Counted from the stretch's first letter, positions 12,573 through 24,368 are shown. The stretch is DNA of 64,000 nt from Cadophora sp. MPI-SDFR-AT-0126 (GCA_020747065.1 JAGMVK010000012.1:1364001-1428000), one strand, 5' to 3'. Numbers and translations: made by a program. The notes: generated by a model from the letters alone, not told the origin.

Positions 12573-13753
12573 GCCAGGACTTCGTTTGGTCATGCTGCAT
12601 CTTGAAGGCAGCGATGACGGAATGAAAGAGATGTATGTGATGACATGGGGTGTTTACCCATAGGCCCAAACAAAACAACACGAAATGCACGAAACGGAAA
12701 CAAATCCCCGAGACAGGCGGGATGGAAGGACAACACACTTGGCCAGGCGTTCAGGTTCTGGCGCCATGGACACGGCGTCGGAAGCGGTGGACTGGATAGG
12801 ACGGGGAGGAGAACACAACACGACACGGCACCGCATGGCAATGCATGGCAGGACAAGGAGCAGAATCAGGAAACGGAACTCTAACATGCATTTCGGAGTC
12901 AAGGTTCTTGTTGTTCCAATTGTACGTCGCGAAGCCATTTGATGGGGCTTCGCATCCGGATGACTTCCGGTAGACGAGACGATGGGGATGCAACCCATCG
13001 CGATCCTCAGCTCTCCTCTAGTGAGATGCAGGAGGTCACTCACCGCTGTCGTCAAACCTTCTTTGTATTTACTTTGATAATGATTACTCGTACGTATGCA
13101 TAAATCACAAACTATTGTATATGCATGTCTTGTCATCGTGATCCACCACGAGGAAAGGAAATGACTTCTTGGTGTTCTTTTCGTATTCCTCTCAGTGACT
13201 TGATGAGTTGTGATGGCGGGTGAGATCCGCAATGCCGGTAGGCACTAGAGACTATGATGATGTTGGCATCGGGAGATTCGCATCGATTTGAGTTCAGGAA
13301 TGACTTCGTGTTCGAAATGGAATAAATCTGAACTATCCTCTTCCATAACCATCTGACATGTTTCCAGAGTCGTCGATGGTACTGGAGGCCAATGGCAACT
13401 GATGCGATTCGACTGAGCGAGTCAGAAAGCCCAGGCTTTCCTCTCCATGGCCTCGATCAACGGGTGATTTTCATACCAATGATCTCCAAGAAGTTGGGAT
13501 ACCGGTAGATGTTACTTTTGGATGAAGAATTGTAGTTGATCAATTTTTGAGGTTCGTTTGTGTTGAAATGTCAAAGCCGCGCTCGACTTCGGGCGGAAAA
13601 TCAACGGCGCCAAGCCCTCGCTAAAGGCTTTCACACTAGTGGCCGGCCGCACACATCCATTTTGAACGTTAAAGATTTCGTCCTCAACTCCAAAGCACGT
13701 CGACAACCCACCTTCACAACAACAGCCCCGCGACTAGGTAACTTATCGCAATC
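12573..13753. other. Intergenic region upstream of ribosomal protein eS1
   Basis: No protein gene is supported. The right end (about 13560-13753) is the 5' leader and promoter of RPS1. One stretch near 13253-13332 has a box C-like ATGATGA and a box D-like CTGA about 75 nt apart, but no terminal stem, so no snoRNA is called. Confidence 0.4.
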
Positions 13754-14816
13754 ATGGCTGTCGGAAAGTGAGTATCCCTCCTTGATACTCTCTTGATATC
13801 GAATTGGCGATGGATGCAGGATGCGCGATGGCAGGAGGGAGGGGCAACAAACGAAGATTGTAGAGTCTGACTGGAAGATAGGAACAAGCGCCTTTCGAAG
13901 GGTAAGAAGGGTCTCAAGAAGAAGACCTTGGATCCTTTCACCCGCAAGGATTGGTACCAAGTCAAGGTATGCGCATTGATTCAAGTTTCGAGGGGTCTAT
14001 ACAGAGGCTAACAATATCCCAGGCCCCCTCATCTTTCCAAATCAGAGAGTACGATAACATCCATCGAAATCCCACAAACATATAATTCTAATATTTTCTC
14101 AGTGTCGGAAAGACCCTTGTTAACCGAACCACCGGTCTCAAGAACGCAAACGACGCATTGAAGGGCAGAATCTTCGAGGTTTCTTTGGCGGATTTGCAGA
14201 AGGATGAGGACCACGCTTTCCGCAAGGTCAAGCTGAGAGTCGATGAGGTCCAAGGAAAGAACTGCTTGACCAACTTCCACGGTCTCGACTTCACATCCGA
14301 CAAGCTTCGCTCCCTCGTCCGCAAGTGGCAATCTTTGATTGAGGCAAATGTCACAGTCAAGACCACCGACGACTACCTCCTCCGCCTCTTCGCCATCGCC
14401 TTCACCAAGCGCCGCCCAAACCAGATCAAGAAGACCACCTATGCTGCCTCCTCGCAGATCAGAGCTATCCGAAAGAAGATGACTGAGATCATCGTCCGCG
14501 AAGCCTCCAGCTGCACCCTCACACAACTCACAGCCAAGCTCATCCCCGAGGTTATCGGTCGTGAGATTGAGAAGGCTACCCAAGGCATTTACCCATTACA
14601 AAATGTGCGTCTACACAACAAGATATCTGATTATCTAGTAAACGAGGAACCCTCACTAACACAAAATAACAGGTCCACATCCGCAAAGTCAAGCTCCTGA
14701 AGGCACCCAAGTTCGACCTCGGCGCTCTTCTCAACCTCCACGGCGAATCAAACACAGACGAGTCGGGCCAGAAGGTTGAGCGGGAGTTCAAGGAGAAGGT
14801 TTTGGACGAGGTGTAA
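13754..14816 (+). CDS. RPS1: 40S ribosomal protein eS1 (S3Ae / Rps1)
   Basis: Five exons (13754-13767, 13882-13966, 14023-14048, 14103-14604, 14673-14816) give about 256 residues, the usual length for eS1. The protein sits on the platform of the small ribosomal subunit. The sequence shows [19 protein letters not shown] at the start, [52 protein letters not shown] and a C-terminal [19 protein letters not shown]. The first exon encodes only four complete codons plus two bases, a common layout for fungal ribosomal protein genes with an intron close to the start. Gene order gives no further functional hint. Confidence 0.97.
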
Positions 14817-15189
14817 AGGGCTAGCTGGTCACGAAATCGTTCTGGGTTTTTTCTCTACTGGTCATTTGCATTGGTCATGGTCTTGCTTTGTGGGGCAATA
14901 AAGGCGTGACTTGTATGCGCGTCGTCTGGCATACATAAGGCTAGCAAAATGAATTCCAAAATATCAAAAATTACCTGGATATTGTGTTTTGTGAAGTGTG
15001 AAGTTCTGCCTCTGGCATGTGAGTGGTTTTGCTTGGGTAGGAAAGCGGAAGAAGGCGTTGGTTTGGTGGCGCTAGTCGACAACGCGACACTGACGTCGTG
15101 ATTCAAGAACTTGGCTTTAGGTATCTTTTCTGAGAGCCCTCTGCCAACCTCCTTCTCAACACCACAACTCTCTAACAAAAAAGATCAAA
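14817..15189. other. RPS1 3' region and promoter of the Rab gene
   Basis: These 373 bp lie between two plus-strand genes. They hold the RPS1 3' UTR and a leader ending CTCTAACAAAAAAGATCAAAATG at the Rab start. Nothing else was seen. Confidence 0.4.
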
Positions 15190-15997
15190 ATGGCGTCCGA
15201 CGAGTCCCTCCCTACTCTCAAGATCCTAATGATCGGACCCTCTGGAGCAGGCAAATCAGCCTGTAAGTACTACTGCACCATGCATCAACCCCTCCATCCA
15301 CGTCCCTCCCTGCTAACAATGCTTCTCTGCAGTGCTCATACGGTACTGCGACGACCAGTTCGACAACGAGTCCTCCACTGCAACCATAGGCGTAGATTTC
15401 AAAGTACGCCTTCCTCCCCTTCACGCCATAGACTCTCTACACTTCCTCCAGCCAGACAAGACAGGCACGCCCCAGCACAAAGCTAGCACACCATGAAAGC
15501 GCGACTAACTAACACCCTCTCTCACCCTCCAGATGAAAAAGCTCTCCGTCCACAACACTCCCTACAGGCTCAACCTCCTCGACACCGCGGGCCAAGAGCG
15601 CTTCCGTACCCTCTCGAACTCCTACTACCGTGGCGCGCATGGCGTAATCCTCGTCTACGACATCTCCAACCGCGACAGCTTCCTCTCCATGGAACGCTGG
15701 TTCGACGAGGTCGAGACCAACGCCCAGCCCGGCGTCGTCACGTATCTCGTTGGCGCGAAGCTGGATAGGGAGGCTAGTAGGAGTGTGAGTCGGGAGGAAG
15801 GGGAGAGGTTGGCTAGTGAGAGGGGTGCAGTGGGCTGGTGCGAGGTTAGTGCGAAGACGAGGGAGAATGTGAGGAGGCCGTTTGTGGAGTGTGTGGGCGA
15901 GATTGTGAAGAGGCCGGAGTTGATGAGGAATAAGGGGAGGGGCACCGGGACGGTGAGTGTTGGGGGGCAGGCGGAGGGGGGTGGGTGTGCTTGTTAG
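15190..15997 (+). CDS. Rab18-like small GTPase with altered NKxD motif
   Basis: Three exons (15190-15262, 15333-15403, 15533-15997) give about 202 residues. Rab GTPases switch membrane traffic steps; Rab18 relatives act at ER and lipid droplets. The P-loop is GPSGAGKSA, switch I ends in TATIGVDFK, and switch II begins with the canonical LLDTAGQERFRTLSNSYYRG. The effector and Rab-specific segments best resemble Rab18 (LKILMIGPSG, YYRGAHGVILVYDISNRDSF, EIVKRPEL). The guanine-specificity motif, normally NKxD, reads AKLD at 15755-15766, which is unusual, while the later SAK motif (EVSAKT) is intact. The C-terminus is Gly-rich and ends in CAC, a plausible double geranylgeranylation site. The second half is GC- and G-rich compared with the first. 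The Rab18 assignment is likely rather than proven. Confidence 0.85.
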
Positions 15998-16189
15998 ATA
16001 GAGGATGGGGGTGGTAATGGATGTATGTGGAACGGATACGCTCGTTGGACTGGAAATTTTGGATTATGGGTATGCATGGATAGGCAGACATGGAGTTTAG
16101 GTTTGCAGTTGAGGCATGGTCTTTGGAGAGCTTTGTATGGCATAGCATGATACCCTATACTATTACACTAGAATGTACAACTTTGTCTT

Positions 16190-17472
16190 CTATTCCTTCG
16201 GCGTCAGGAACTCCACAACAGCTGCGAATTACACACAAATCAGCATCTTCACTTTCGAACTCTAAACAGAATGAAACTGAAAGTAAGTAAACAAATGAAA
16301 GCATACCTTGTCTAAACTCCTCAGGCTTCTCCGAAATAACCCAATGTCCACAATCAACATCCGCCAGCCTGAACCTAGGGAAGAACTCCCCAATCACAGG
16401 CAAACTCTCATCAGGCACGTATTTGCTCTGCGTGCCTCTCACGAACAATGCCGGCCCTTCAAAACGCACTTCTCCTGGATTCTTGAACGGGAAGTCTCCG
16501 AGATTTCCGAGTGCGGATCCGAGGATGCGGAGGGGAATGCGGAATTTCTTGGTGCGTGTTTGCGGCGGTTGGTACATATTTGTCAGGAGGAATTGTCGGA
16601 TGGGGAGGGACTTAGGCGTGTTAGTTGGGGATTGGGAAGTTGAGGAAGGGTAGGGTAGAGCCAAAGGAGAAAGAGGGAGAGAGAATGTACCTCTTCGTAA
16701 TTCTTCAATATCTGATCCGCATCCACCTGTTTCGTGACCTCTGACTCCTCGATTTTCTTCATGCCCTGTATATACTGTGCGAAGCTGCTCATGAGCGCTA
16801 CATCCACCGGAGCATTATCCACGGATATGATGTCGTGTATGAGTTCTGGGGAGCGGAGAGCGAGTGTCATGGCTGTTTTGGCGCCCCTGTTGTCCGTCTG
16901 TTAACTCATGCCTAGGAACGGCTGGTCTTTCAGGGAACTGACATTGAGTGGCCTATTAGAGTGGGTTCCTTCAAGCCATGTTCTTCCATGAATCCTTCGA
17001 CATCGTTCGCCATAGAAAGATAGTCATGATTCGGATCGTGTGGTGAATCGCCGTGGTTTCTTAGATCCTATCCAAGCTATCAGTCCAGATCCCTTTCAAT
17101 CCTCATCCACTTCCAGTCTACTTTCGAGGCAAACATACCACAGCATATATCGGTCTCCCTAAGTCCCTCGCCAGAGCCCTACACTCAGTCAGTCAACAGT
17201 CCCCCTACAGCATTTTAACTTTGCAAATAAAAAGCTACACATTCTCTAGACTCGAACAGGGAGGCTCACTTACTAATGCTCCTGTTGTTCTTCTTGGATC
17301 CGAACAATCCATGCATGAAAATGATAGCTCGCGGAGCAGAGGATGAGGGTTTCGCTGGGGAGTGCAGGTCGTAGGCTAGAGTTAGACGTGTGCTTTTTTG
17401 GGAGCTGTATGTTCGACGGGAGATGGATTGGAGTGCTCGCGGGCGGGAGAGCAATGATATTCGGGGTGGCAT
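16190..17472 (-). CDS. Mitochondrial alpha/beta hydrolase, ABHD11 / Imo32 / Eat1 family
   Basis: Minus-strand exons join from MPPRISLLSRPRALQSISRR, a basic, Ser-rich mitochondrial presequence, into a hydrolase fold. Visible motifs are the oxyanion segment IIFMHGLFGSKKNN, AVDLRNHGDSPH, the nucleophile elbow IGHSMGAKTA, SVDNAPV, and near the end ADVDCGHWVISEKPEEF, whose His is the likely catalytic base. The last exon encodes AVVEFLTPKE and a stop at 16190-16192. The family includes human ABHD11 and yeast Imo32 and Eat1; members act on thioesters or acyl esters in mitochondria. Five or six short introns are inferred from frame and GT-AG sites; boundaries in the middle of the gene are less sure than those at the ends. 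Substrate cannot be told from sequence. Confidence 0.88.
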
Positions 17473-18213
17473 GATGGGAGGGGTATATCAAATTTGGAAG
17501 TTTGGTATTCACAGATTGAGGATGGATTCTAACAGCTTATTAGCTTGCAAGCTTTGGATGAAGTTCGGGGATCTGGGCAGCTTCAGCGAGAAGTTACAGC
17601 CTTGGTCGCAAGGCTTTCATGTCAAGGTCTGACACGTGAAAAAGCGGGGTTTGTATGGTCTCAGAGATTTCAGGACCCCTTTTCTTCAGTATTTACTTAC
17701 AAATCGCTTCTGGTCCGATGAAATTGACTCGCTTCTGAGTCGAAGTTGTTGACCTCATCTCAGCTGGCTATTCCATGAGACCGGATTTCCTTCGAGCTCT
17801 CATTCGGATCCGAAGCCAAAGCCTGCTTTCGACTACTCCAGCATCCCACTTCTGCACACTAAAGTCAGTGGCGGGTGTGTCCGTACGTATCCTCCGATAG
17901 GATGTGCAGGATGTCGTTGCTCCCTTATCTAAGATCCGTCAATTCTCGGGTCTCGCCTTCTCTGCTATCTTGTGTTCGGCCGAGATGTGGCTGTTGAGAT
18001 AATCCAACGTCAACTTCAGTATTTCACATCAATGCGGAATATCGTTGTTGATTTGAATATTTGTGTATAAAGTTATGATATTTGGCTTAGCTACTGATTG
18101 GGACATTGATTGTCATTCTTGAATTCGAGTCACTTCAAGACTCTACTGCATCACTCTTCGATCGAACTCCAAACTCCCATTCTCCATCTGTTAATCCCAA
18201 GAGTGCGATCATC
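17473..18213. promoter_or_regulatory. Divergent region, ABHD11-like / XanA-like genes
   Basis: The region is 741 bp between divergent starts. An in-frame ATG occurs upstream of the dioxygenase at 18106, but the conserved part begins later. No recognisable regulator site or additional gene was seen. Confidence 0.4.
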
Positions 18214-19641
18214 ATGTCTCCTTCAAGAATCCTCGAAAGTAAGATGGTGATCACGCCCATCAAGCATGATGCAGACAAGAAATGTACAATGGGAGCAACA
18301 GTAACAGGACTTGACTTGAACGATATCTCCGACGAAGACTTGGCGGCACTTAGAGAAGCAACTCACGAGTACCAACTCGTTATGATCAAGGGTCAACAAG
18401 ATCTAGATCCGGTAAAACATTGGGAGCTAGTCACAAGGCTGGACCCCGAAGCACCGAACGTTCATGGCCACGGAACGGTGCAGCAGTTCAAGAAAGTAGG
18501 AGGTTTGCTGTCGGTGAGTTTTTCCCCAGACATCGTGACGTATCAAGAGTACTCATCGAAAATAATCCAGAAAAGGGATGTTCCAGGCATCCCAAGTGCA
18601 CCGAATGTCAGACTCATCGGCAAAGGCTATCAAGGCGACGATCACTACGGAGTCAAGGGGTTCACGGCTCATGGACCAAGTAATGACTATCACCGCTACC
18701 CACCATCGGCAGAATCATTTGCTGCTGGCAACACCCAGTTCCAACGTTGGCATATCGACGCTCCGCTGTATGAGCGCGAACCCCCACATTTCACAGCCCT
18801 TCGCGCAGTCAAGTGTCCAGATCAAGAAGACATTCAAGTGAACTGGGACGATGGCAGCGGGTTGAGCATGAAAGTCAAGCCTGGACAGACTGCCTTCTTC
18901 AGCACCATTCAACTCTATGATCTGTTGAGCGACGAGGAGAAGATGTTGGCTGATAACAGTTGGGTGGAATATGCACCTTTTCCGTATATGTGGATTGAGA
19001 AGTGTAAAGGCAGGCCGAATGGACTCGGACTGGAGAATGAGGGATTGGAACATAAGATTGAGGAGATGCCCGAGTGGGATCCAGCAAAGATAAAGACCGT
19101 AAGTAACTGAATTATGCGGGTCAGAATCTTTGACTGACTTTGACTTGAAGTATCCGATGGTCTGGGTCAATCCACTCGGCCAAAAAGCTCTCCAAGTCCA
19201 CGGGATTGCCGTCCGAAAGATGTTTTTGAAACCCACGCCTACAAGTGAGGTCGAAGTGATCGAGGATGTCACTAAGATCAGAGAGTTGCTTCTCAGCTGG
19301 CAAGAGCGCATCCTTCGGCCGGAGTACATCATGATGACTCCAGTCGAAAACGGTGATGTTCAGATGTGGGATAACTGGAGCGTTTTTCACAGCGCTGTTG
19401 ACTATCCCGAGAAGTACGGTGTAAGGAGTAAGTGGATCGGTAGTTTATGTTGAAACGTTGTACATTGCTAACCCGCTCGTAGCTATGCATCAAGCCAACT
19501 TGGGAGCGTCGGATAGCCCTGTGTAAGTGATCTTTGGGACCAGCCCTTCATTTTTTCCCCACATCCCGAAGTCTTCCAATCCAGCCACTGACTATTACAT
19601 CCTCTAGCGGACCTGTACCTATTCCAATTTCTGTATCCTGA
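18214..19641 (+). CDS. TauD/TfdA-family 2-oxoglutarate dioxygenase, XanA (xanthine dioxygenase)-like
   Basis: The protein belongs to Fe(II)/2-oxoglutarate-dependent dioxygenases, and its layout resembles fungal XanA, which converts xanthine to urate in the cytosol. Exons are about 18214-18513, 18571-19098, 19151-19427, 19483-19522 and 19608-19641, giving about 390 residues. The iron facial triad is visible as HID at residues 161-163 (QRWHIDAPLY) and a distal His at about 356 (NWSVFHSAVDY). Other family-like segments are HEYQLVMIKGQ, DPEAPNVHGHG, VEYAPFPYMW and YPMVWVNPLGQKALQVHG. The N-terminus is not fixed: ATGs at 18106, 18214 and 18244 are in frame, and 18214 was preferred because conservation appears to begin shortly after. 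The first intron (57 nt) is in frame without a stop, so its retention would add 19 residues. Other TauD substrates (taurine, sulfonates) are possible. Confidence 0.85.
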
Positions 19642-19744
19642 TCGATATATCGTTTATGAGCCTTCGTATACTTCTAATTCATGCCTGTTCTTTTTCATGC
19701 ACCTAACTTTGGTTCATGAGCCCTTTCTTTCCCCGTGAGGCGCA

Positions 19745-21278
19745 TCACGTAAATCGTCTTCTTAGTCTCTGAGCTTCGGGAGGCTCTTGTATGCTTTCAT
19801 ACTGCCATGTTGCTGCCCGCTCCCCGCCACCTTGTTCTCCATCTCCACGCCCCTCAATCCCGGCTTCTGTATCTCTACGATTCAAACCTGACACGACGTC
19901 ATCATCCTCCTCGTCATCGTTTGAGGTTTGCTCCATAAGTCGGACACGAGAATTGGAGGGTTCTCTTTGCTGGGCGGAGCCTTGAAAATCATTGGCTGAG
20001 GTAACCTCGAAGAGCCGTTCTTGTGCCTGATTGTTTGTGCAACTTGTTTTCGTTTTCAGGTCCTGTAATTGAATGGCTGCCTGTGCGACTGCTCTGAGTC
20101 TCCTCTCATGTTCTGTGAAGATATCAGTATCTGCGAAATGTGTTGGTGATGAACGTCTGCTTACTGATAGTTTCCGTAATGGCTTCGAAAAACAACGGGG
20201 CCCATAGTAATACTGCCGTCGTTTGACCGTAGCCCCATTTCTTATCTCTAACCTTTCCGCTAACATCCACTAAGAGCTTGACGCAGCCTGCAAGAAGGTA
20301 GGAAAGGAAAAAGAGAACAATCCCACTTAGCCACAGCTTGATCTTCTTCCAATGTATGCGGCGCATGACAGGCTCTGGCAGGCGTTTCCAACTTTTTGGT
20401 ATCAGATACATTATTAACCATAGTCCGGGAAGGGCAATCAGGAGTGCGGTCAAGCCACTAGATGCTACCGATATATAGAAGTAAGAGTTGTTGCCATAGT
20501 AAGGGCCGGTGTCCTCGCCTATCTTATGACAAGCTTTCGACAATTGTTGATAGTATTTCGAATTCTCCTCTCGAATAGGGGGAAATCTTTTTTCGAGAGC
20601 TATGCACGTGAAACCCTGTGATAGATTGATTATGACTGAATATAGAAGCCATTCAAAAGGAATATTGAAGTCTTTAAGACGCCATTCCAGAACCAAGCCG
20701 CAAAGTAAGAATGACATGGTTGCCAATTGAAATTTCAACAATGGGCGCAGAATAATCGAATCTGAGATCGAAGGGCTTTGGCAATATCGGATCACTGCTG
20801 CAATGAAGAGCGAGGAAGAGTAGAATAAACTGGTCTGAACAACGGACAGAAGTAGTTTCTCCAAAAGAGCAACTTGCCGCAAGACTGGCTGGAATGACCG
20901 TTTCTTGGCAATCCGAATGATAAATGGTAGAAGGGGTCCAAACAGGATGGACAACGCCACTTGTAGGTAGTAGGAGATCATCACCTGTGAGTTTGATCTG
21001 ATTTAGCTCATTGCGTTTGATCAGTACGTAATCGAAGCCAGACGTACCCCGGGGCCCACCATGTCCTATCAGGAATTAGTGGAAGACTTCCTGCTTCCTG
21101 GTTTGGAGAAGGAACTTACAGGATTTCCTGATCCCAAGACAACATCGCAGACATTGCGGCATGTGGTAACAAGTACAGTAATATCGAGATTGTCCTCTCT
21201 GATGTATTTGATAATGTCATCAGCTCTGCTCGCTTCACACGCTAGCGACGAAGTCGCCGCAAGTGTCTGGTTGGCCAT
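19745..21278 (-). CDS. Fungal multispan membrane protein of unknown function
   Basis: Four minus-strand exons (21120-21278, 21048-21065, 20165-20984, 19745-20112) give about 454 residues. The second exon is only 18 nt. Across it the junction reads GNPDMVGPGVMISYYLQ, matching a motif (gNPDIaGiGV-x-ISfYLQ) I know from a large group of uncharacterised fungal membrane proteins. About seven hydrophobic segments follow: near VALSILFGPLLPFII, SLFIAAVIRY, MSFLLCGLVLEW, LLYSVIINL, VASSGLTALLIALPGLWLIMYLI, IVLFFLSYLLAG and TAVLLWAPLFF. A charged cytosolic-type tail carries a DDEEDDD run and QG/GE-rich sequence. It ends 103 bp after the convergent dioxygenase gene. No catalytic motif was seen, and function is unknown. 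Confidence 0.8.
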
Positions 21279-22355
21279 GTCGGATGGGGTTGTAACATAA
21301 CTTGCAGACTACAACAACTTCACAATTATTCTAATCTTGAGAATGTTGCGTCGATCAGAATTTCGCGAAGGCACAGTGCCGTTTTCGTTAAAGCAAAATA
21401 TGTTTTGGAGCCTTCATCAATGGTTTTTATGATATGAAAAAGCGAAGTCGCACAAGGCTGTGTCGTCAAATAGGCTTCCTCGATCGAGGATTCAGCTCAG
21501 GCAACAACTTTTCTATTCCTGGACACAGTTCGCCCGACGATCAGCGCTGCCTGCCTCATTCCTGAAGCTGAGATAATACTGCAATTGTGATTTGACCATG
21601 CAAAGTCACATGTTCTGTGCTGACACAGCGGATTACATCAGGAAAGAGGGATTACAACAAATAAGCAGTCGCTATTGCAAGCTCCCAAGAGTTAACCAAG
21701 TACACAGTAGATTCTCAAAATCGTTCAGAGCTCAAAGAACGGCACCATGAGCTCCAAATACAGCATCAGCGAAATAATTGAGTAAAAGAACAACGTACAT
21801 ACATAGACCGACTGCTTATTTGAGTGAGACGATGTAGAATGTCGATTAACTTGGCCGCTATTTTTTGAACTTATCAGCGACTTAGGGAATTCGCAGAAGA
21901 ACAGACTTTACGAAGTCGAAAAATTTGGAAGGGCACGTATTTAAATCTGCTTATTCCATTGAAACTGGACTAAGTGAAGATAATAGTAAAGAATCTTGCA
22001 TGAGATTATGGAATTGTTTATTAATCAAAAAATTAAGAGTTTAAGTCAAGACAATTAGTAGCGAGTACTAGGTGGAGTTTCAATGTCTGCAGAATGTCCT
22101 TATTGAGACGTATCCATGACGCCAGACACTTGGTAGTGATTTGATTTTCCGGAAGAAGGAATACCGTATTCCAAGAATTGTGATAGTATGTCTAGCGACA
22201 AACTTCTGCTTTGCCCCAACAATGGACTTGCATTTGATGCTGATGTCTCGATCTGTGAGGTCTTTACAATGAAGAAAAGCCCAACCATCTCAACCACTCG
22301 TCCTACACACAAGTTTGTCAATCCAACCTCTCGACTCAAATCCATCTCCCTCCCT
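21279..22355. other. Gene-free stretch, 1.1 kb
   Basis: AT-richer than the flanking genes. It probably holds the promoter of the membrane protein and the 3' side of the kinase-like gene. No gene, repeat or RNA was recognised. Confidence 0.4.
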
Positions 22356-23423
22356 CTACACATCTCTTTCATCATCTAAAACACTCAGCACCAGGTCAAA
22401 GTCTCCGTTCTCTTTTAGAACTTCGGCTGCATCCTCGACCTTGCGCTGGTCTGAAACACCCCACGATGAGCGTTCCTTGCACCAAATGAACAGCTCACCA
22501 AGTGCAAATGCATCGTTCTTATATTCTGGTGCGATATCACCAAAATCGACTAAAACCAGACGGCTTTGTCCTTGATACTCTTCTGCAGCCGTTGCTTCAT
22601 GAGGCTTTCTAAGTGTATTCCTGTCGTTGATATCGCCATGTACAACTCCTGCTTGCGCCAATTCACGAACACCGTGAGCCAGATCTCGCAACTCTCCTCT
22701 CGTGATCTCAAGATATCGGGAACCAGATGTGGAGGCAGAAGACTCTGGGCCGGTTTCAGACAAAGATTCTAAACTGAGACCGCCGAAAGGCATCAGAATG
22801 CCTACAACCTCGTCATTATCACCGTCCTGCTCGATGACGACAACGGCAAGAATTGGTATAACATTAAATCGCTGCTCCATGATGCTGTTGGGGTCTTTTC
22901 CGGCCTCGCAGTGAAGATTCAGAGCTTTCAGCAAGTTTTCCCTGCTCTTAATTTCTCGGTCAATAGCCTTGACATCGCAATCGAACTCGATCCGTTTAAA
23001 TGCACAATCTTGACCATTCAAACGACATCTATCGATAGAACGACCCAGGTATACTTTGTTTTCTAAGCGATCAAAAGAAACAATAGGGATCGCAGCCTCC
23101 CGTTGGGAATGGTATTGTAACTTTTCACGAATCGGTCTGGCAATGACGTGGTTAGGCTGCGTATCGAACTCCAAGGGACCGTCCGCTGTCGCGTTTATAA
23201 CGTTGAATGGAGTCTGCTTCCCGAATGTGTGGTAATATGTTGAAATGTGGTTTTCAACGGTATCTGCCATCCAGTCCTCATCGTAGGCATCCGAGCTGAC
23301 ATTGATCTGATACCATCGGCGATTCGCGAGATCGTATGCTTGCCCTGAGCATCGTATTCCTGGAGTAATGACAGCACCATAGATGACGACTTCTGGTTCG
23401 TGCCAAATGCGATCCAGTTCCAT
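22356..23423 (-). CDS. Protein-kinase-like domain protein (accessory, function unknown)
   Basis: One uninterrupted exon of 355 codons. The N-terminal 100 residues are unlike known domains. The C-terminal half has a protein-kinase-like fold in outline: a candidate ATP-binding Lys at residue 143 (CAFKRIEFD), a helix C-like ENLLKALNLH, a hinge near VGILMPFGGLSL, the catalytic loop VHGDINDRNTL (HGD at 262-264, Asn269) and a metal-binding LVDFGDIAPEYKNDAFALGEL (DFG 293-295). HGD rather than HRD is typical of atypical or small-molecule kinases and of many fungal accessory kinase-like proteins. No glycine-rich loop is clear, and the domain stops soon after DFG, so the C-lobe is short. Activity is therefore uncertain. 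Neighbours give no pathway. Confidence 0.75.
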   Translation of the reverse strand: MELDRIWHEPEVVIYGAVITPGIRCSGQAYDLANRRWYQINVSSDAYDEDWMADTVENHISTYYHTFGKQTPFNVINATADGPLEFDTQPNHVIARPIREKLQYHSQREAAIPIVSFDRLENKVYLGRSIDRCRLNGQDCAFKRIEFDCDVKAIDREIKSRENLLKALNLHCEAGKDPNSIMEQRFNVIPILAVVVIEQDGDNDEVVGILMPFGGLSLESLSETGPESSASTSGSRYLEITRGELRDLAHGVRELAQAGVVHGDINDRNTLRKPHEATAAEEYQGQSRLVLVDFGDIAPEYKNDAFALGELFIWCKERSSWGVSDQRKVEDAAEVLKENGDFDLVLSVLDDERDV

Positions 23424-24368
23424 CTTTTCATGTTGGATGTTGGCAGTAATCCGATGCAGTCACTTGATGTGAGTGACGACCTTGTGGTAGGAAAATCAAC
23501 GGTTATTAACAGTCGCCGGTTGTGAAGAGTGCATGACTCGGCTACAGTACGTAGACGCAGCTAAAGGTGTTCACGGGCTAATCGCCTAGCTGGCTCGATC
23601 GCCCAATAAATGAATTCCATCACGACTGTTCGTTGAAGCCTCCAACTTGTAGGTGGTCATCAGTCCGTCACCAGGATCTGCGCGCCATTGTTGATCCGTC
23701 TTGGAGAATTCTGCGGCGTCTACTTCGATAGGATCGCGGCATATTAGGAGTCCAGCTCTAAAGTGGGGTTCACCCCGGGTAATTTACCGCGCAACGAATG
23801 CCTCGACAAATTCACGACAAATTATTTATTCCTCTTGGCATAAGCGAGATCCGCTGAGGCAGACATCGCTTACAAACCCAGAGGCTAGTCAGGATACGAC
23901 TACGACCAGCATGATGGATTGTGCATGCATGGTGGAAACTTAAGTCTCTCTAACAATCGAGATTGGCCAGAAGATGGCCCTACCTGATGGCAAGGACTCG
24001 AGTGGAAGGGGAGTAGAGCTATTGTCCATCGTGGAAGCTAGGTTTCATCTTGCCGGACAAATTGTTCCTGACATACTTTGGCTCACTCACAGAGGAAGCT
24101 TCCTACAGCTCTCCCCACTGAATGGTTTGGATTGAAAATCACTGTGATCTGACAAAGAAATTTAAGGTTGGAATTGATTGCCAGCTTCATCACGGACTAC
24201 CGTAGTCATGTTCCGTGCTCTGAGAGGAAACTAGAGGTTTCTACAAATACCGGCAGTGATCTCTTTTTGTATTCTCCATCATAAACAGTTTGCCAGCATA
24301 CCAGCATACAGTTTCATTTCTTACTATCTCCCCCAACATCCACCAACTTCAACATCAAATTCATCACA
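23424..24368. other. Divergent intergenic region, kinase-like / aldo-keto reductase
   Basis: No gene is supported in these 945 bp. The right end is the leader of the aldo-keto reductase, with C/A-rich sequence before the ATG at 24369. Confidence 0.4.

Noticed and set aside
13253..13332. Box C/D snoRNA-like stretch (ATGATGA ... CTGA, about 75 nt)
   Set aside because: No terminal stem, no convincing inner C'/D' boxes, and the sequence before box D did not obviously match rRNA. A snoscan run would decide.
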